DNA of 64,000 nt from Thelephora terrestris (taxonomy: Eukaryota; Basidiomycota; Agaricomycetes; Thelephorales; Thelephoraceae): the NCBI GenBank assembly GCA_015956445.1, contig WIUZ02000001.1, positions 4,340,001 to 4,404,000 on the forward strand, in the 5' to 3' direction. This document shows positions 25,112 through 36,508 of the stretch, in pieces; within the stretch, counting starts at the first letter, position 1, and the number at the start of each line of letters is the position of its first letter. The position numbers were made by a program, and so were the translations under genes. The notes under the pieces are model-generated. The model ran no database searches and had not been told where the DNA came from. It worked only from the letters and a program-made list of their open reading frames with translations.

Positions 25112-25803
25112 GGTTCACTATCGTCCTCATCCACCTGGGTCTCCTGAGTTTCTTCTTCCGTTGCGGGCTCAGTTTCCACTTCGGTGTCAGCATGAAGTGA
25201 CGACCCGTCCGACTGCGTCTCTTCCAATTAGGTTTCCACCTCTTCCACCTGAGAATCGAAATTGGTCGTGGTCTGAGAATCGTCTCCCATTTGCGCGTCC
25301 TGAAGCTCTTCGGCAGATCTCTTGCCCTTCACTGCAACACCGTCCGGAAGAGGGGATTCGGATTTTTTCTTGAAGTCAGCTTTCGCCTTATCCTTCCTCG
25401 CATGTTTTTTCTTGCCCTTGGCTCCAACAACTTTATTCACAAGCTTTCCGCCTAACACGTGCGAAACAAACGCCCATTCACATCAAGAACGAAGGGGCAA
25501 GAATTAAAACGGTTCAGACTCACGTTTGGGGGGATCGGTGCTGGTCTCTGCAGCTTCGACCTTCTCGAAGAAAGTTTCGCTCTTGTGCAACGACTTCTGC
25601 GTGCCGAGCGCAGCGGGTTTCTTGCTTCCAATACCAAGCTCCATCTTCGGAGGACCCATCTCTGCCTTCTTCGCGAACGGATTCGCCTCTAGGAAACAGA
25701 ATAACGATGCATCAGTTCGGCCGTGCGCGGTGAACGGAAGCATGGTAAGGCAACACTCAACTGGTTTTAGGTTGGCCAAGCGCTCGACGTTTCGCACCGT
25801 CAC
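25112..25803 (-). pseudogene. Truncated C-terminal fragment of a nuclear, Ctf4/And-1-like protein
   Basis: Reads NPFAKKAEMGPPKMELGIGS and KSLHKSETFFEKVEAAE, then, after an intron (25450-25523), a Lys-rich stretch (GKKKHARKDKAKADFKKK) and an acidic tail. A second intron precedes the first block (25691-25758, GTTGAG to TAGAG). The NPFA and SLHKSETFF motifs recall the C-terminal tail of the replication adaptor Ctf4/Mcl1; this is from memory and weak. The fragment has no upstream gene: immediately beyond 25803 begins DNA shared with the other kinase copy, so the duplication junction cut it. Its acidic tail also contains a stop at about 25228, after which the same frame continues acidic (ATEEETQETQVDEDDSEP). 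Probably dead. Confidence 0.5.
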
Positions 25804-25892
25804 TTCTACTCGTGCTCGAAAGCCCCCGTGGTTTGGGGAGGTATATTGATATAAACGACAACATCAAGCTGCATAGATGCTGACTTCAGGTT

Positions 25893-27961
25893 TCAGACGC
25901 TAACCTTTTCGCCGAGCCCTTCCATGACACCCTCCAAGCTTCTAATATCGTGTTCCTTCTTCATGACCTCCCACCTACCCACATCAGACCGCACTACGGG
26001 ATTGAGACAAGGAGAGTAGCGGTCTTCTCTGTGTTTGCCGACCCAATCAAAATCTACGAGGAAAACACAATCGCCTTTATGCGAGTAGAGAATATTCAGC
26101 TGCCGGAGGTCACCAAAGACAAGATCCTGTCCGTGGAGCAACCCGAGGGCCTTCTCAAGGCTCTTGCGGACGACTTCGACCTTCAGCGGACATGGGGGGG
26201 TAAACGGCGAAAAGAAGAGGTGAAGAGGGCTGGCGTCCGACATGTACTCCATCACGACCATATACATGTCACCAATAATGCGGTTGCAAGAGAATAGAGC
26301 TGGGGCAAGTGGAGGATCTTGGTTAGCGAGCAGACGATGAGCCTCTTGGTTGTACTTTGGGGTAAACTTAACAAAAACTAGGTTGTCCGAGGCGTCGCCT
26401 GCGGTATTGGTCTGCATCCTTGCGAGGTAAATTGCATGTCGCTCATTTGCCTCATCGACGGTAGCGAGCCGAGCACCGCTTTGGCGATCCAACTTGCAGA
26501 TGAACTCGAGCCGTGGGATCTCAGCCTCCGGCGGGTCTGCCGTCGGGCTTGGGTACATAACGCCGGGCTGCACGTTTTGGAGGTTATCGAGGAGACGATA
26601 CTGAGCGCGGAGTCTGACTGTGCATTCTTCTATTGCCGCAAACACACGCGCAACGCGGAGAACGTTGTCCGCACCGTGTGATCCGAGATGGAGGTCGATC
26701 GAAAGCAACTTATCCGCGTATACGGCGTCGGTGTAGATGGCTGTTGATACCACGAGATTATTCCCTGCCATGCTTAGCAGGACGACAGGGAAGTTTGAGC
26801 GTGAGAGGTGATTGACGATCTGTAGAGCAAACTTAGACACGGGGCCACCGGTGAAAGAAGAGGGGAAAGTACCTGCTTGACAGCGTTGCCGTATACCACC
26901 AGACTCTGCAAAAATGGGTCTCCTCCCAGACCTGGTTCATTCTTCAGTTCGAAAATCATATACGCGAAGGGCCCTTCAAGCCAAAGACCATCTGGTATGG
27001 TTGATCCACTCGCTACCGACTCTTTCCATGAAGCCTCCGTTCCGAGCAATTCCTTCAGAGGGTCCTTTAAGGACTTGAACCTCTCTTCATCCGACGAATG
27101 GAAGTCTGCAGCAATAGTGGTGAGGCTGAAAGCATGGCACAGTTTCTGGTGGGGTGGTGTGAACTTGTCGAGGTGTTCGAGGTCGTACTTCAGACGGGCC
27201 AGCGCATCGTTAAAAAGAACAGTTGGTGGTCCAAAGCGATGGGAAGGCCTGCCATATCGCGGTCCACTGGGAAAAGTGACCGTTCTTTTGATCTTATTGA
27301 AGTCCTTGATACTATCAGACGGGGAGGTTGTACCCCCGAGACCACTGGCGTTTTTGATTCGCTCTGCCCTGTATGAGAACATGCGGGGTGGGGTGAGGTG
27401 GGGTGGGATGAAAGGAACGCTCACCTTGCATACGTTTAGCGTTTCCATCGGCGTCTTCCAAAAAGTCTGCATCCTCGGTGACTGTAAAGCAATCTATCGA
27501 TTGAGTCGACCGAAGCACGCGAACGAGCACGCACTCGCTTGGGTCACAACCACGAATTGGACCACTTCTTCCAGGTCATCTCTGTAGTGCTTGTCCAAAC
27601 GCTCATATTGCTTCACAACTTCTTCTTTTCCTGCTCTTTCTTTTCCTGCTCTTTCTTTTCCTGCTCTTTCGTGTATCCACTTACGTATCGGTGCCCTGGA
27701 GTCAGTATCCACATCCTTGGTAGCGAGATCATTGGCCTGAAATGCCGGTCAGGGTGGAAGTCAGGCCTCCGATGACTGACTCACCTTCCAGATGGCAGCA
27801 GTTTTCAAATCGTCGACGTGTTCTGGGAAGAGATCGATGAACTGCCTAACGAGCCACCGCCCATTCTTCAGTGGATCAAACTCAATATCTAGGATGGACT
27901 TGTCTGGGGGGATATCTGGGTGAGGGTAGGCGACGAGACAAGCCTTGGTGGTGGTGGTCAT
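25893..27961 (-). CDS. Divergent protein kinase-like gene (copy B)
   Basis: Basidiomycete-specific kinase-like family; substrate unknown. Exon 1 (27785-27961) encodes KACLVAYPHPDIPPDKSIL. Later exons are joined by introns with donors at 27784, about 27530 (GTGCGT to TTTACAG) and about 27425, plus one near 26875. The C-terminal lobe is clear: a beta3-type lysine in LVFVKFT, an alphaC-type glutamate in YNQEAHRLL, the hinge YMVVMEY, the catalytic Asp in VFGDLRQLNILY, and DFDW in place of DFG. Around 27210-27222 the reading must move from the frame VDRDMAGLPIALDH to the frame LFNDALARLKYDLEHLDKF. No intron explains it and copy C has the same length there. Either both inherited a frameshift or an intron is missed. 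A 15-bp triplication lengthens exon 2 in frame. Downstream flank and leader are shared with copy C. Confidence 0.65.
27625..27669. repeat. Three tandem 15-bp units inside kinase copy B
   Basis: CTTTTCCTGCTCTTT occurs three times in a row. On the coding (minus) strand it encodes repeats of about AGKER. The paralog at 39.17 kb has a single related unit, so copy B has expanded by 30 bp without changing frame. Confidence 0.9.
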
Positions 27962-28235
27962 GGTGTAAGTGAGGCCGGCAAACTTCGCTGTCGGCAGAGG
28001 TTCAACTTGGCGTCATGGCGTGCAGGACCCCAAAAAATATCAGGGGGAGATCTGCCCCACTGATATCCAGGTAAGTCGAGTGGGTAAAACGTTTTCGGCC
28101 GCAAGCCACCTTGATTATTACACTGATAGACGCAGTACTGTAAGTAGTCTTTAATCAAGCCTCCTTCGACAGCCTTCACACGCAATCAAAACCATCTCCA
28201 ACAAGTCCCACGGTTTCTCCTATGCCCTTCAGGCT

Positions 28236-29011
28236 TCAGCAGCCACCACCTGCCGCACCAATTCCCGCAGAAGCTCCCGCACTTTGTACTGCAGCGTCCG
28301 AACGACGTTGACGTTCCCTCCGTTTACTCTCCACATACACAAAGGAGACCACGATCTGATCGAGCATGATCAATCCCGCGGGCGCAACCTCCAAAAACGC
28401 CTTGCGTCTGTCAAACAGGTGGTGTGCTTTATGCAGTTTCGCTACCAGTGTCTTTTTACCGCCTTTCGTCACAAGCTAAGGATGCGCAGTACCCTCCCGT
28501 CAGCCAAGGCCACGGGAAGATCGAGCGTCGAAGTTCACAGTTACCTGTGGGCCACTAGTACATGACCACCGATACTCCGTTCCGTTTGCCGTGATCAAAT
28601 AGTCACTGGAATTGGGTGGCAATTCATCGGTTCGGCTCGAAACTCTGAACTGTATGTATGTAACTCACCTGCTGAAAAACCCCGCTTTGGGCATGAATTC
28701 TCCGATCTCCATCTCGCGCCCGCAATACGTGACCTTGTCAGGCGACCACGCCTTCCATTGGATTCTTGCAACCTCGGTGGAGGTGTGAGGCACGCGCTCT
28801 CCGGGTCGACCTGATGACAATGGACGGTAGGTGAAGGAAGGTTATATCGACGGCAAAAGAGGAACGCACCCGTAAGTGGTTTCCGAATGACCGTCGTCTT
28901 GTTGAAAAAGCTCCCCTCTGTCTCAATCTCGTACACCACCGCCCCGCTCGCTTCATCGACGAGAGTAGTGTCCAGGGGTGAGTTCTTTGTGAGAATGAGT
29001 TTCGTAGCCAT
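28236..29011 (-). CDS. DUF6593-domain protein
   Basis: Small basidiomycete family of unknown function; the fold is thought to resemble LURP-one/tubby barrels (family knowledge, not shown here). Four exons with introns 28811-28869, 28606-28668 and 28476-28544, phases consistent, 194 aa. The family signature is strong: KLILTKNSPLDTTLVDEASG at the N-terminus, FFNKTTVIRKP, EVARIQWKAWSPDKVTY, EFMPKAGFFSR, TEYRWSC and the C-terminal DQIVVSFVYVESKRRERQ followed by a small Ala/Gly tail. No signal peptide or membrane segment. It lies between kinase copy B and the Set3-type gene, all on the minus strand, with separate flanks. Confidence 0.9.
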
Positions 29012-29854
29012 CGTGATGTCTCCGTCCTGAATTCGAGGCTGGATTACAGCCTACAGACGTCGACAGGGGAGGATGATGGGGCAAGGGCAGACGCGCAGAC
29101 GAGCGGTTGGTCGTGGTCAATTGTACCTCCATGCCAAAGGGAACTTGGGCTTATATAATGCCTTTGGCGGTGCATTGCGCAGCGGGGCGAACACTCCGCA
29201 CGGTACTGCAATCCTAAAGTCAGCATATGGAGCACCAGGAGTATTGCCGTGTTTCAGTAGAAGCAATGATCATCCATCATCGATTCATCCATCAGCTGGA
29301 CAGTGCAGTGCTACGAATCAGACCCGTTGGAAGCCGGCGACGGCTTCAAATTTACCGGAACGACCCCCAAGGCACATGCACTGGTGCAATCTAAAGAGCT
29401 GAGCGATAGGGTACTATATCTAACTAATACACAGGTTACACCTCACTAAACACGTTTGTACAGTATGCAGTAGCTCTGCGATCCAAGACGGCGTAGGTGG
29501 GTAGGAGAGCACGAAATCGGGGAGGGGGAGGGGGTGCGAACGGAAAAAGAGGAAGAACCCACACGCTCTGTGCAATAAACGGAGTTTAATAAAACAGGAT
29601 TGGGAGAACAAAACAGCGGAAGGAAATCGAACGGAAACCGTGAAGAACGGACAAAGAGATAACGACAGCGCGCAGACAGGAGAGCAAACACAGGAGCAAA
29701 GAGAACGAAGAGATTTGGGGTGACAGACAGAGTAGAAAGAAAAGCAGCGACCAAAACCACAATAAAAGGAAGAGAGACGAACAGTCAATCCAACTCGAAT
29801 GCTGAACTGAACCTGAACCGTTTCATTCGAGTCAGCATCCGCGCAAGGCGGATC
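29012..29854. other. Intergenic; 3' flank of the Set3-type gene
   Basis: No supported gene. The purine-rich stretch at 29.5-29.8 kb is probably the 3' UTR of the minus-strand gene ending at 29855. A minus-strand frame of 122 codons here is low-complexity Ser/Phe/Cys and is rejected. Confidence 0.5.
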
Positions 29855-32800
29855 TCACCTCCACCCACCTCCCCAATTCTTTGTCGACCAGTTGCCGTTC
29901 GTTCTCTCCCTATCTCGTTCCCGGTCTGCCGAAGGGCCTTTGGGGATCGCCGGATGTCCATTGTTCGGATTCAACTCCCTCTTTAAACCGTTTCCATTCA
30001 CCCCGGGAAGCCCAGTTATACCATTCCCGTTCAATCCCGAGCCCATAACTCCTGGCTTAAATCTTGACCCCTCGAACGGCGTACGTGGGTTCAGGCCTCT
30101 CAGCGCCTTGGGCCCGCTCGGCGGACTAGGTCGGTTTAATGAATTGGCGAACGCGTTGCCGAGGTTATTAGTGGTGTTGCTAACGCCACCGTTAGGGTTG
30201 GCGTTCGTTAAATGCGAGAGTGAGGTGGGTCGAGAGGGTATAGTGGATGTGTTGTTTTTCCAGGCGTTTTGGAATGAGCGAGGTTGTGTTGGTGCGTTAA
30301 TCGGCGCGGCTCTAAGTGGGGCAGTTACTTGGGTGAAAGATGAACTACCCAGTTGTTGGGATGGGCCCCTCGAAAGTGGATCCTGAATAATTTCACCATC
30401 TTCGGACTGTGGGGCGGGGGACGGAGAGCTCGAACTCCCTTTCTCTGGAGGTACGCGAGGAGGCGGAGGTGCTGGGTTAGAAAGAGGCGCCCTATCTCTG
30501 GAGAACAGGCTTAGCCAAAGGGGCTCGAAGTCAACCACCTCGGTTTCCGGTTCGTCGAGGTCGACAGATACCATATCCTTCCCAAGTTTGACCACCTTTC
30601 CCACCTTTCCCTTATGCTTGCCAGAAAGGATGATTACGACTTCTCCTTCCTCGGATGGTCGAACATGAATCATCGACGTCACAGGTGCCACAATCGCATC
30701 GGTCTTCCCATCCATGGGTTTGAGCGGTGCAGTGGTAGGGCGTTCGGGAGAATTTACTGCGGGCTCGATGACTCCGCGGACACCCACCAATTCACTATGG
30801 CCCAAATCCGGCGCCAAATCCTGTCGAAGGTCAACCATAACACCGGGCCGGGGAGTTTGGGAGTCAAGCAGCCAGGAATCGGATGGGCGCTCAGTATTGT
30901 GTTGGGGTGGTGGTGTGGTGTCCGGCTTTCCCTCAGCACGCTCGGGTTTATGCGCAAGAGAACTTGTATCCATGTCCACATCTGGCGGTTCGGTGGCAGG
31001 CGGTCCCCAAGGTTGTTTCGAAGCTGCAGCTTTTTGTTGCTCCGTATCCTCCTTCGCTTCCTCAATAAAATCCGCAGCCGGGTCCGATCCACGTGTGGGC
31101 ACAAGCGGGAGCGCGGGGGGAGGTCCCATAGTCAACGACGGAACCACGGGACTTTCCGCCTGCCCCTTCTTCTTCCTCATCAAGAAGTCCTTAAACGATG
31201 TTTTGACCTTCTGAGGAGCGGGCGAAGCCTCACGAGGTGGAGGTGGCGGGGTAGACTGACGTTCCATTTCTTGTTTGTCTTCTGTCGGAGGCTCCAGAGC
31301 CGTGGGGGTGTCTTGTGGAGTAACCTGGGGCATGCTTTGCGTGGTGGGTGGCGAGGAGTTGAGCTCAGGTGTACTTGTCAGTTCATGGTGATCAGAAGGT
31401 GGTCGAGGCGGAGGTTCAAGAGCAGGTGATGAATCTGTGCTAGGCCGAAGGTCATCAACGGGAGCAGTCTCTGTCGACGGTGGGGTTGTAGGAGCAGGGG
31501 CAGGTGGGTCTGAGTCCGCGGGTGCTTGATCAGGTTCTGAGATAACGGGGAGAGAAATGGGAAGTTCTTGCATAACAGCGGGGGTGGATTCGCCATTTCG
31601 CCCACGCCGCAAGCCTGGTAACGAACTTAACAGGTCCGGCGAAGTAGGACGGGCGAAACTGTCGTCGAGCACGAGTTCCGCCTTCGGTTTCTGAATATCT
31701 GGCAAGCCCGGTGCTGGCGGGTGTCTAGTGACTGTCGGGTAGGTCGGTAAATTGGTGAAGGCAAGGAGGGGAGATATGGGGGTAGTATGTAGTTTAATGG
31801 GTGGGCCGGCGGGAGCGGGAGGGGAGGAAGGTGATGGGGTCGGAGATTGAGGATGATCGTTGAAGGAGAGGGTTGTGATGTCAAGGGATGCTTTGGAAAT
31901 CTCGACTGTAGGTGACAATAAAGATAATTTAGCAAAGTGCATAGACGGTGAGGAAACAGATGTAGGGGATGCTGGGGCTGGTGTTTTCTTTGTCTTCTTT
32001 GTCTTTGACTTGCGTCGTGAGGGTACGGGTGGCGGAGGCATGACAGTGGAGTCTGGTATGTGATGAGAACTGGCGCAGGAAGCGGATACAAAGGCGGAAT
32101 TACCATGGTCGACGTCCATGTGTTCCTCTTCGGTTCCACTGGCTTCATCTGTGCGGGTCGCCCTAGGGGTGGCGTCTTGTATTGTCCGATGAATCCATTG
32201 CTTACGCATCTTAGCTGGCATCGTCCGCTTGTTGGCTGCTTGGAGGAGGTCAGGATTTGACGCTTTGGGGTCTACCCTTCGTTTTTGCCTCTGACGAGGG
32301 GTGGCTGCAACGTAGGTGGGAATTAAGCTAACCCGATCAGGAACGGCAAAACCCACCTGAGTGATCAGCGTCTGAATCGCTGGATGAACCCTTTCCACTG
32401 CGGATCGTGCCATCGCGTCTCCTCTTGCGTGATGTTAAGGTTACCGAAGAGGGCTTAGGCGTCGAAGGGAGAGCCGACTGCGATATCATGTCACCATCGA
32501 AAAGCGGCCCGTGAGGTTCACTGTCTGTGCTTGATGATGATGTGGCCCTACTGATTGGTTCCAGGGTAACCATCTCAACACCAGTTAACCCGCCCGAGAA
32601 TGGCACCCTCTCCCGCGTCCGAAACCCCCTTCGATGACCGACCAGCGGGCCGTAATCAATGTGCGTGTTCGGAGGTTTTGGCGGTATTTCGCAATCGACG
32701 AAAGCTTCCATTAGCCGTAGGACACAATCCTTGGATTTCGAACCGCAAGCGCAAGTCGTGAAGGTCGAACTGAGGGTGTGAAGCATACACGACATCTGGT

Positions 32801-34075
32801 TCCGCAGATGGTCGAGGTGGTGAGGCCTATGCACAGAACTGGTTAATGGGTCTACTGCCGTCCGTCGGTAAGTATGAGCAGCACGCACGAGTAAATGCCG
32901 GGTGATTCGATGAGTGTCGGCAGGTGGTGAACTGCGTGTCCATCGTCCCATTCCCAACCAAGAACAACCTCCTCGTTCGCTTTCATATCCCTCAGAGCGA
33001 ACATACCAAACGAGATCCCGGCTTCCTTGTCACCGCCCGTGGGTTTCTCTCTATCCTTTGACTGATTGCAAATCATGGGCCTGAGGACAGCGTTCGGTCG
33101 ACACCCGCTCCTTGCAAATCGTGCTTCACTTCCTGTGATTCTTGAGTCCAGGGCGAGATCAAGGGGTGGCCCGATCAGATGAACAAAAGGCTTGGGCATT
33201 CCCAAATGCGCGTATGCGTTGAGAGGGTCGGAGAGATAGGTGGAAGAAGGGAGTATGGTAGAGGGATAAGGGCTTATCATAGCTGAGCGGGGAACGGGCT
33301 GAGCTGTGTGGAGGGAGAAGGAAGGGGGCCGGACGTGTGGATTTGTACATATTGAATGGGGAGACTGGGAAATGAAAGAGGGTGGAAGAGGTTGTAAAAG
33401 AGTTCTGGATAGATGGAGTTCGACTTCAGGGAGGTCCAGAGCGGTGATGCCTCGCCAGCCACGAGCGGCTCGTTCTAGTCTTTGTCGAGCCTCTCGATTG
33501 GGAACGACGTCCTTTGAGATGTGCACGTAGCCTGCGGTTGGGGGCTCGCAGATGTCTATCGGTTCTTCTTCGACGCGAGTGGGCTGGGAATTGTGATTGA
33601 GGTGCTGAGTCAGGATTGACCGTTTGCGACGTCCTCCGCTGCCTTCGATAGCTGGGGCACTCGCTCGTCGTGGCTTCTTCTCGACGCCAGGGCTCAACCT
33701 ACGCATCGTCTCGTGACTGTGTCTCTGCCTCTGCTGTTGTAGAAAAACCGCCCTCTCCCTATCCACCGGCCTCGGGAGACATTCCCAACATCGCCATTCC
33801 TCCGGGACGGCACCTTCGATGATGTTGAAACAGGTCGTATGACACCAGCGTCCGCAATCGTCGCAGGCGATAGACAGGCCGCCGTCTTCATGCGTGAAAC
33901 CGCAAATGCAGTCGATGCCTTCGGTGGTTGACGAATCTTCGGTGACTTGTTTCTGCTTCCGCTTCTGGGGCAAGATTGTCGTGGCTGTCATGTGAGGAGG
34001 AACGGTGAAAGTTCCGGTAGGTGGTAGGCTTGAGATGCCAACCACGGCGGTCGTTCTCCCATCGTCGGCGTCCAT
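29855..34075 (-). CDS. SET3: PHD-SET chromatin regulator, Set3/MLL5 type, with KOW motif
   Basis: Homolog of the Set3 subunit of the Set3C histone deacetylase complex; it reads H3K4me-marked chromatin through its PHD finger, acting in the nucleus. Three exons, introns 32827-32888 and 32305-32356, phases consistent, 1368 aa. The PHD finger (Cys4-His-Cys3) is at about 54-100: CICGF...CDDCGRWCHTTC...CWEC. The SET domain spans about 290-395, with RFARSGCRPNAV in the place of the usual RFINHSCxPN and ALRDMKANEEVVLGWEW near its end. The catalytic tyrosine and cofactor motifs look degenerate, as in other Set3 proteins, which are thought inactive. A post-SET-like CACGSKSKDC follows. The rest is long, Pro/Ser-rich and disordered, but at about 1100-1150 contains GEVVIILSGKHKGKVGKVV, a good KOW motif as in Spt5. 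KOW has not, to my knowledge, been described in Set3. Confidence 0.9.
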
Positions 34076-35953
34076 AGCAGCAAGGTCATTTGGGGGACTT
34101 GGCCTCCCCGAATTTTCGTCCCAAATCTGGTGACCAAAGTTCTCACGGTAGCTCAGCTGTTCGCAAAGACCGCGTGGTCATTCGCGTTCAGCTTTAGCCC
34201 GCTTGTCTTTCAAGCACGAAAGTAGCAAACGCACCAACCTCTTTTCCCTTTGAATCTCTAATCAAAATCTGGCCACTTGCTCACTATTCTAGTTCGCTGG
34301 GGAGCATAAAGAAAGTCAGCTTGGATGGACAGTGCGTGGCTTTATTATTCCAAAAAAAATACTCGTCCACACCGATGCCTGTGATGAGCAGTAAGTGAGA
34401 AAGTGGCTGCTCATCCGGTTCCAACGAATTCCCTAGGTAACATTGGCCCCACTATGGGTCCAGCGCATACCCGGCTCTCAAATCGGAAACAGTCTCACCT
34501 GGAGGTGCCTGAGCTTGAAAATGACGGCTCGTCGATTTCGAAGACAATCGGATAGGGCCGTAAGCGACTCGCCAACGTCCAACCCCGGTGAATGATGAAA
34601 CGATAAAGATCGACTCGAGCCCCGGACATGGGAAGTCATTGTCCTCCCCTCCAGCGAGTGATAACGCATTCCACAGCACCTTAGATCCAGACATCCAGGA
34701 ACACTGTCTGTATTCGACAGATCGAACTTGCAGGTGGACGCAAAAAACTCCCTCCACCCCCGTTCTTCTAACCCTGTATACTCTAGCTTGAGACTAGACA
34801 CAGATTTGGGCACGAATTGGGGGGTACAGTACATGTCGATTTCCCGCCACGTTAACCTTGTCCGAGAGGAAAGTCCAATCATAGTCCGACGCTGCCGAGA
34901 TCTATTCCAGTCCGAGGCTCCCCTCCACCCAAGCTCACGGTCTCAGCTGCAAAATTTGGGGGGCCGGGAAAGAGTTGCGCCAGAAGACCATCATAGGGGA
35001 AGAAGAGGTCAGGGAGTACGTGCGCTACATTCCAGGAAGTAACCGAGCGGATCTTGAGGGAGCCGATTACGGGCAGGTCCATGCACGCCAAAGTGTACTT
35101 GACCACCGTGGGATCCAAGTGGGATCGTTGTCCAGGCTGAGGAGCGCAAGTTGATTCGGAAATCATGGGGGTGCGTTTTGGGGGAAGTGATCTGCCATTT
35201 CTGAGCGGGACCTGGTGTCCCACTCGCAGTAACGACAGGTGCTTTAACTGCGTCTGATTGCATTGAGCGACCGTTGGGGCGCCGAGGTGAAGCCTTTGTC
35301 GAGTCATCCTTGGATTGAGGGGCCTCACTCGATCTCTGGATTGCCACGGGCGTGTGCAACCACAGCGTGCATGTAGCTCTAGTTGGGGTGGTCGGCCCCA
35401 AGCACGAAACGTTGGACCCTCGATCTGAACAGCGACTCGTCACCTGTGCTCATGCACATGGGTGAGCCTGACTCTGAACTGTCGTCCCCATAGGTATCGT
35501 CCCCTTCCAAATCGCGTCCTCCTCGCCTCTGACATCGAGGCAGAACTCCAGCCTACTCTGAACTGGGTTCCCGGAGTGTTCCGACAGATTGGATTGTCAC
35601 CACCTTGACCTTCCCCATGTTCGCTAGTGCCAGCCTGGTATCGAGCTTCCCCATTGGTTGAACGGGCCAAATGCACGGCGGAAGTCTACGTTCCACGATT
35701 TAAAAAAATGCCCTTGACGATGGGCCTCACCATCATGCGTCTATTCTTTCGCGTTCTGAACTGGGTACCCTCTCGTCCACTCTCCAGCACGGCAGCTCGC
35801 CATGACATGGTCAACTCGACCCCACGGTTCGCCTAGAGCTGACGAAGAACCTCCTGTGGCTTTGTTAGCCATGGACTATTCTACTGAATAAAGCTCGCCA
35901 GCCCCCGCGATGCTTCCCCCACCTCTTCCCTCAAGCTCTACCCTTATCCAGAG
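34076..35953. other. Upstream flank of Set3-type gene and unresolved DNA
   Basis: Frames of up to 149 codons occur on the minus strand (34.88-35.68 kb). One stretch has protein-like character (WNVAHVLPDLFFPYDG near 35.0 kb), but I could not assign splice sites or a family. A decayed gene is possible. Confidence 0.35.
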
Positions 35954-36508
35954 ATGGACCACTCCGAAATGTTAAGCTCTGATCCTAAGCGGCTGAAGTA
36001 TACCCTCGGCTATCATCCGATACAATGCCACCTTTGCGGTAGAGAGTTCACGAATGTAAGTCACTCCCTCGCCCCCGGGTCATGCCACACGAACATATCC
36101 CTCCATAGATGGGTTGCAAAATTTGTTCTCCATACACCCCTCCTATCCAAAAGAACCGTGGGGGCTTTTCCAAATACGGTCAGCTCACCGTAGGATCTCA
36201 ATCTTGGCCCGCTTCGCCAAAGAAAAAGGCGTCTAAGTCCGGGGTGAGTCGTTCAATGGTTAGATCGCGAACCTCCCATCGAAACCAATTCGTGTTGGCA
36301 GCCACCCGAAACCACCTGGAAGGTCCGATACGAGCAAGTGGACGGAGGGTCACTGAAGCTTATAACGGTTGGCCCAGGCACCGTTGCTCCACCCATAAAA
36401 AACGGCCAAAAGAAGCCGTTCTTTAGTCGCACCGAAGAAGGAGGGCCTTTCACCGTCCGCGCAAAGATCACTGTACGTCTCTCTGTCTCCCTGCCCAGCT
36501 GCAAGTGA
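35954..36508 (+). CDS. Small Cys-motif protein, probable zinc-binding, unknown function
   Basis: Family not recognised. Three exons with canonical introns (36056-36107, 36244-36301), all in phase. Exon 1 encodes MDHSEMLSSDPKRLKYTLGY and ends in CHLCGREFTN; exon 2 opens with MGCKIC, so splicing creates Cys-x2-Cys-x8-Cys-x2-Cys, a likely zinc ribbon. Exon 2 then carries a basic Ser/Lys stretch (SPKKKASKSG). Exon 3 is hydrophobic/beta-like (TTWKVRYEQVDGGSLKLIT, GGPFTVRAKIT). Read straight through, it stops at 36508 after about 138 aa. Alternatively a GTACGT donor at 36473 leads through TCTCTAG to a short exon (WLSHEWEC) and further exons into 36.6-36.9 kb. The join of the zinc motif exactly across an exon boundary supports a real gene. 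Confidence 0.6.

Noticed and set aside
27785-27961. Crinkler-type effector N-terminus on the kinase
   Set aside because: The HVDDLKTAAIWK ending loosely recalls Crinkler ubiquitin-like domains, but the other conserved positions are absent; not enough to claim.
29892-31429. Long plus-strand frames (164, 271 and 166 codons)
   Set aside because: They lie opposite the Set3-type exon, are Gly/Arg-rich mirror images of its Pro/Ser-rich tail, and have no splice logic.
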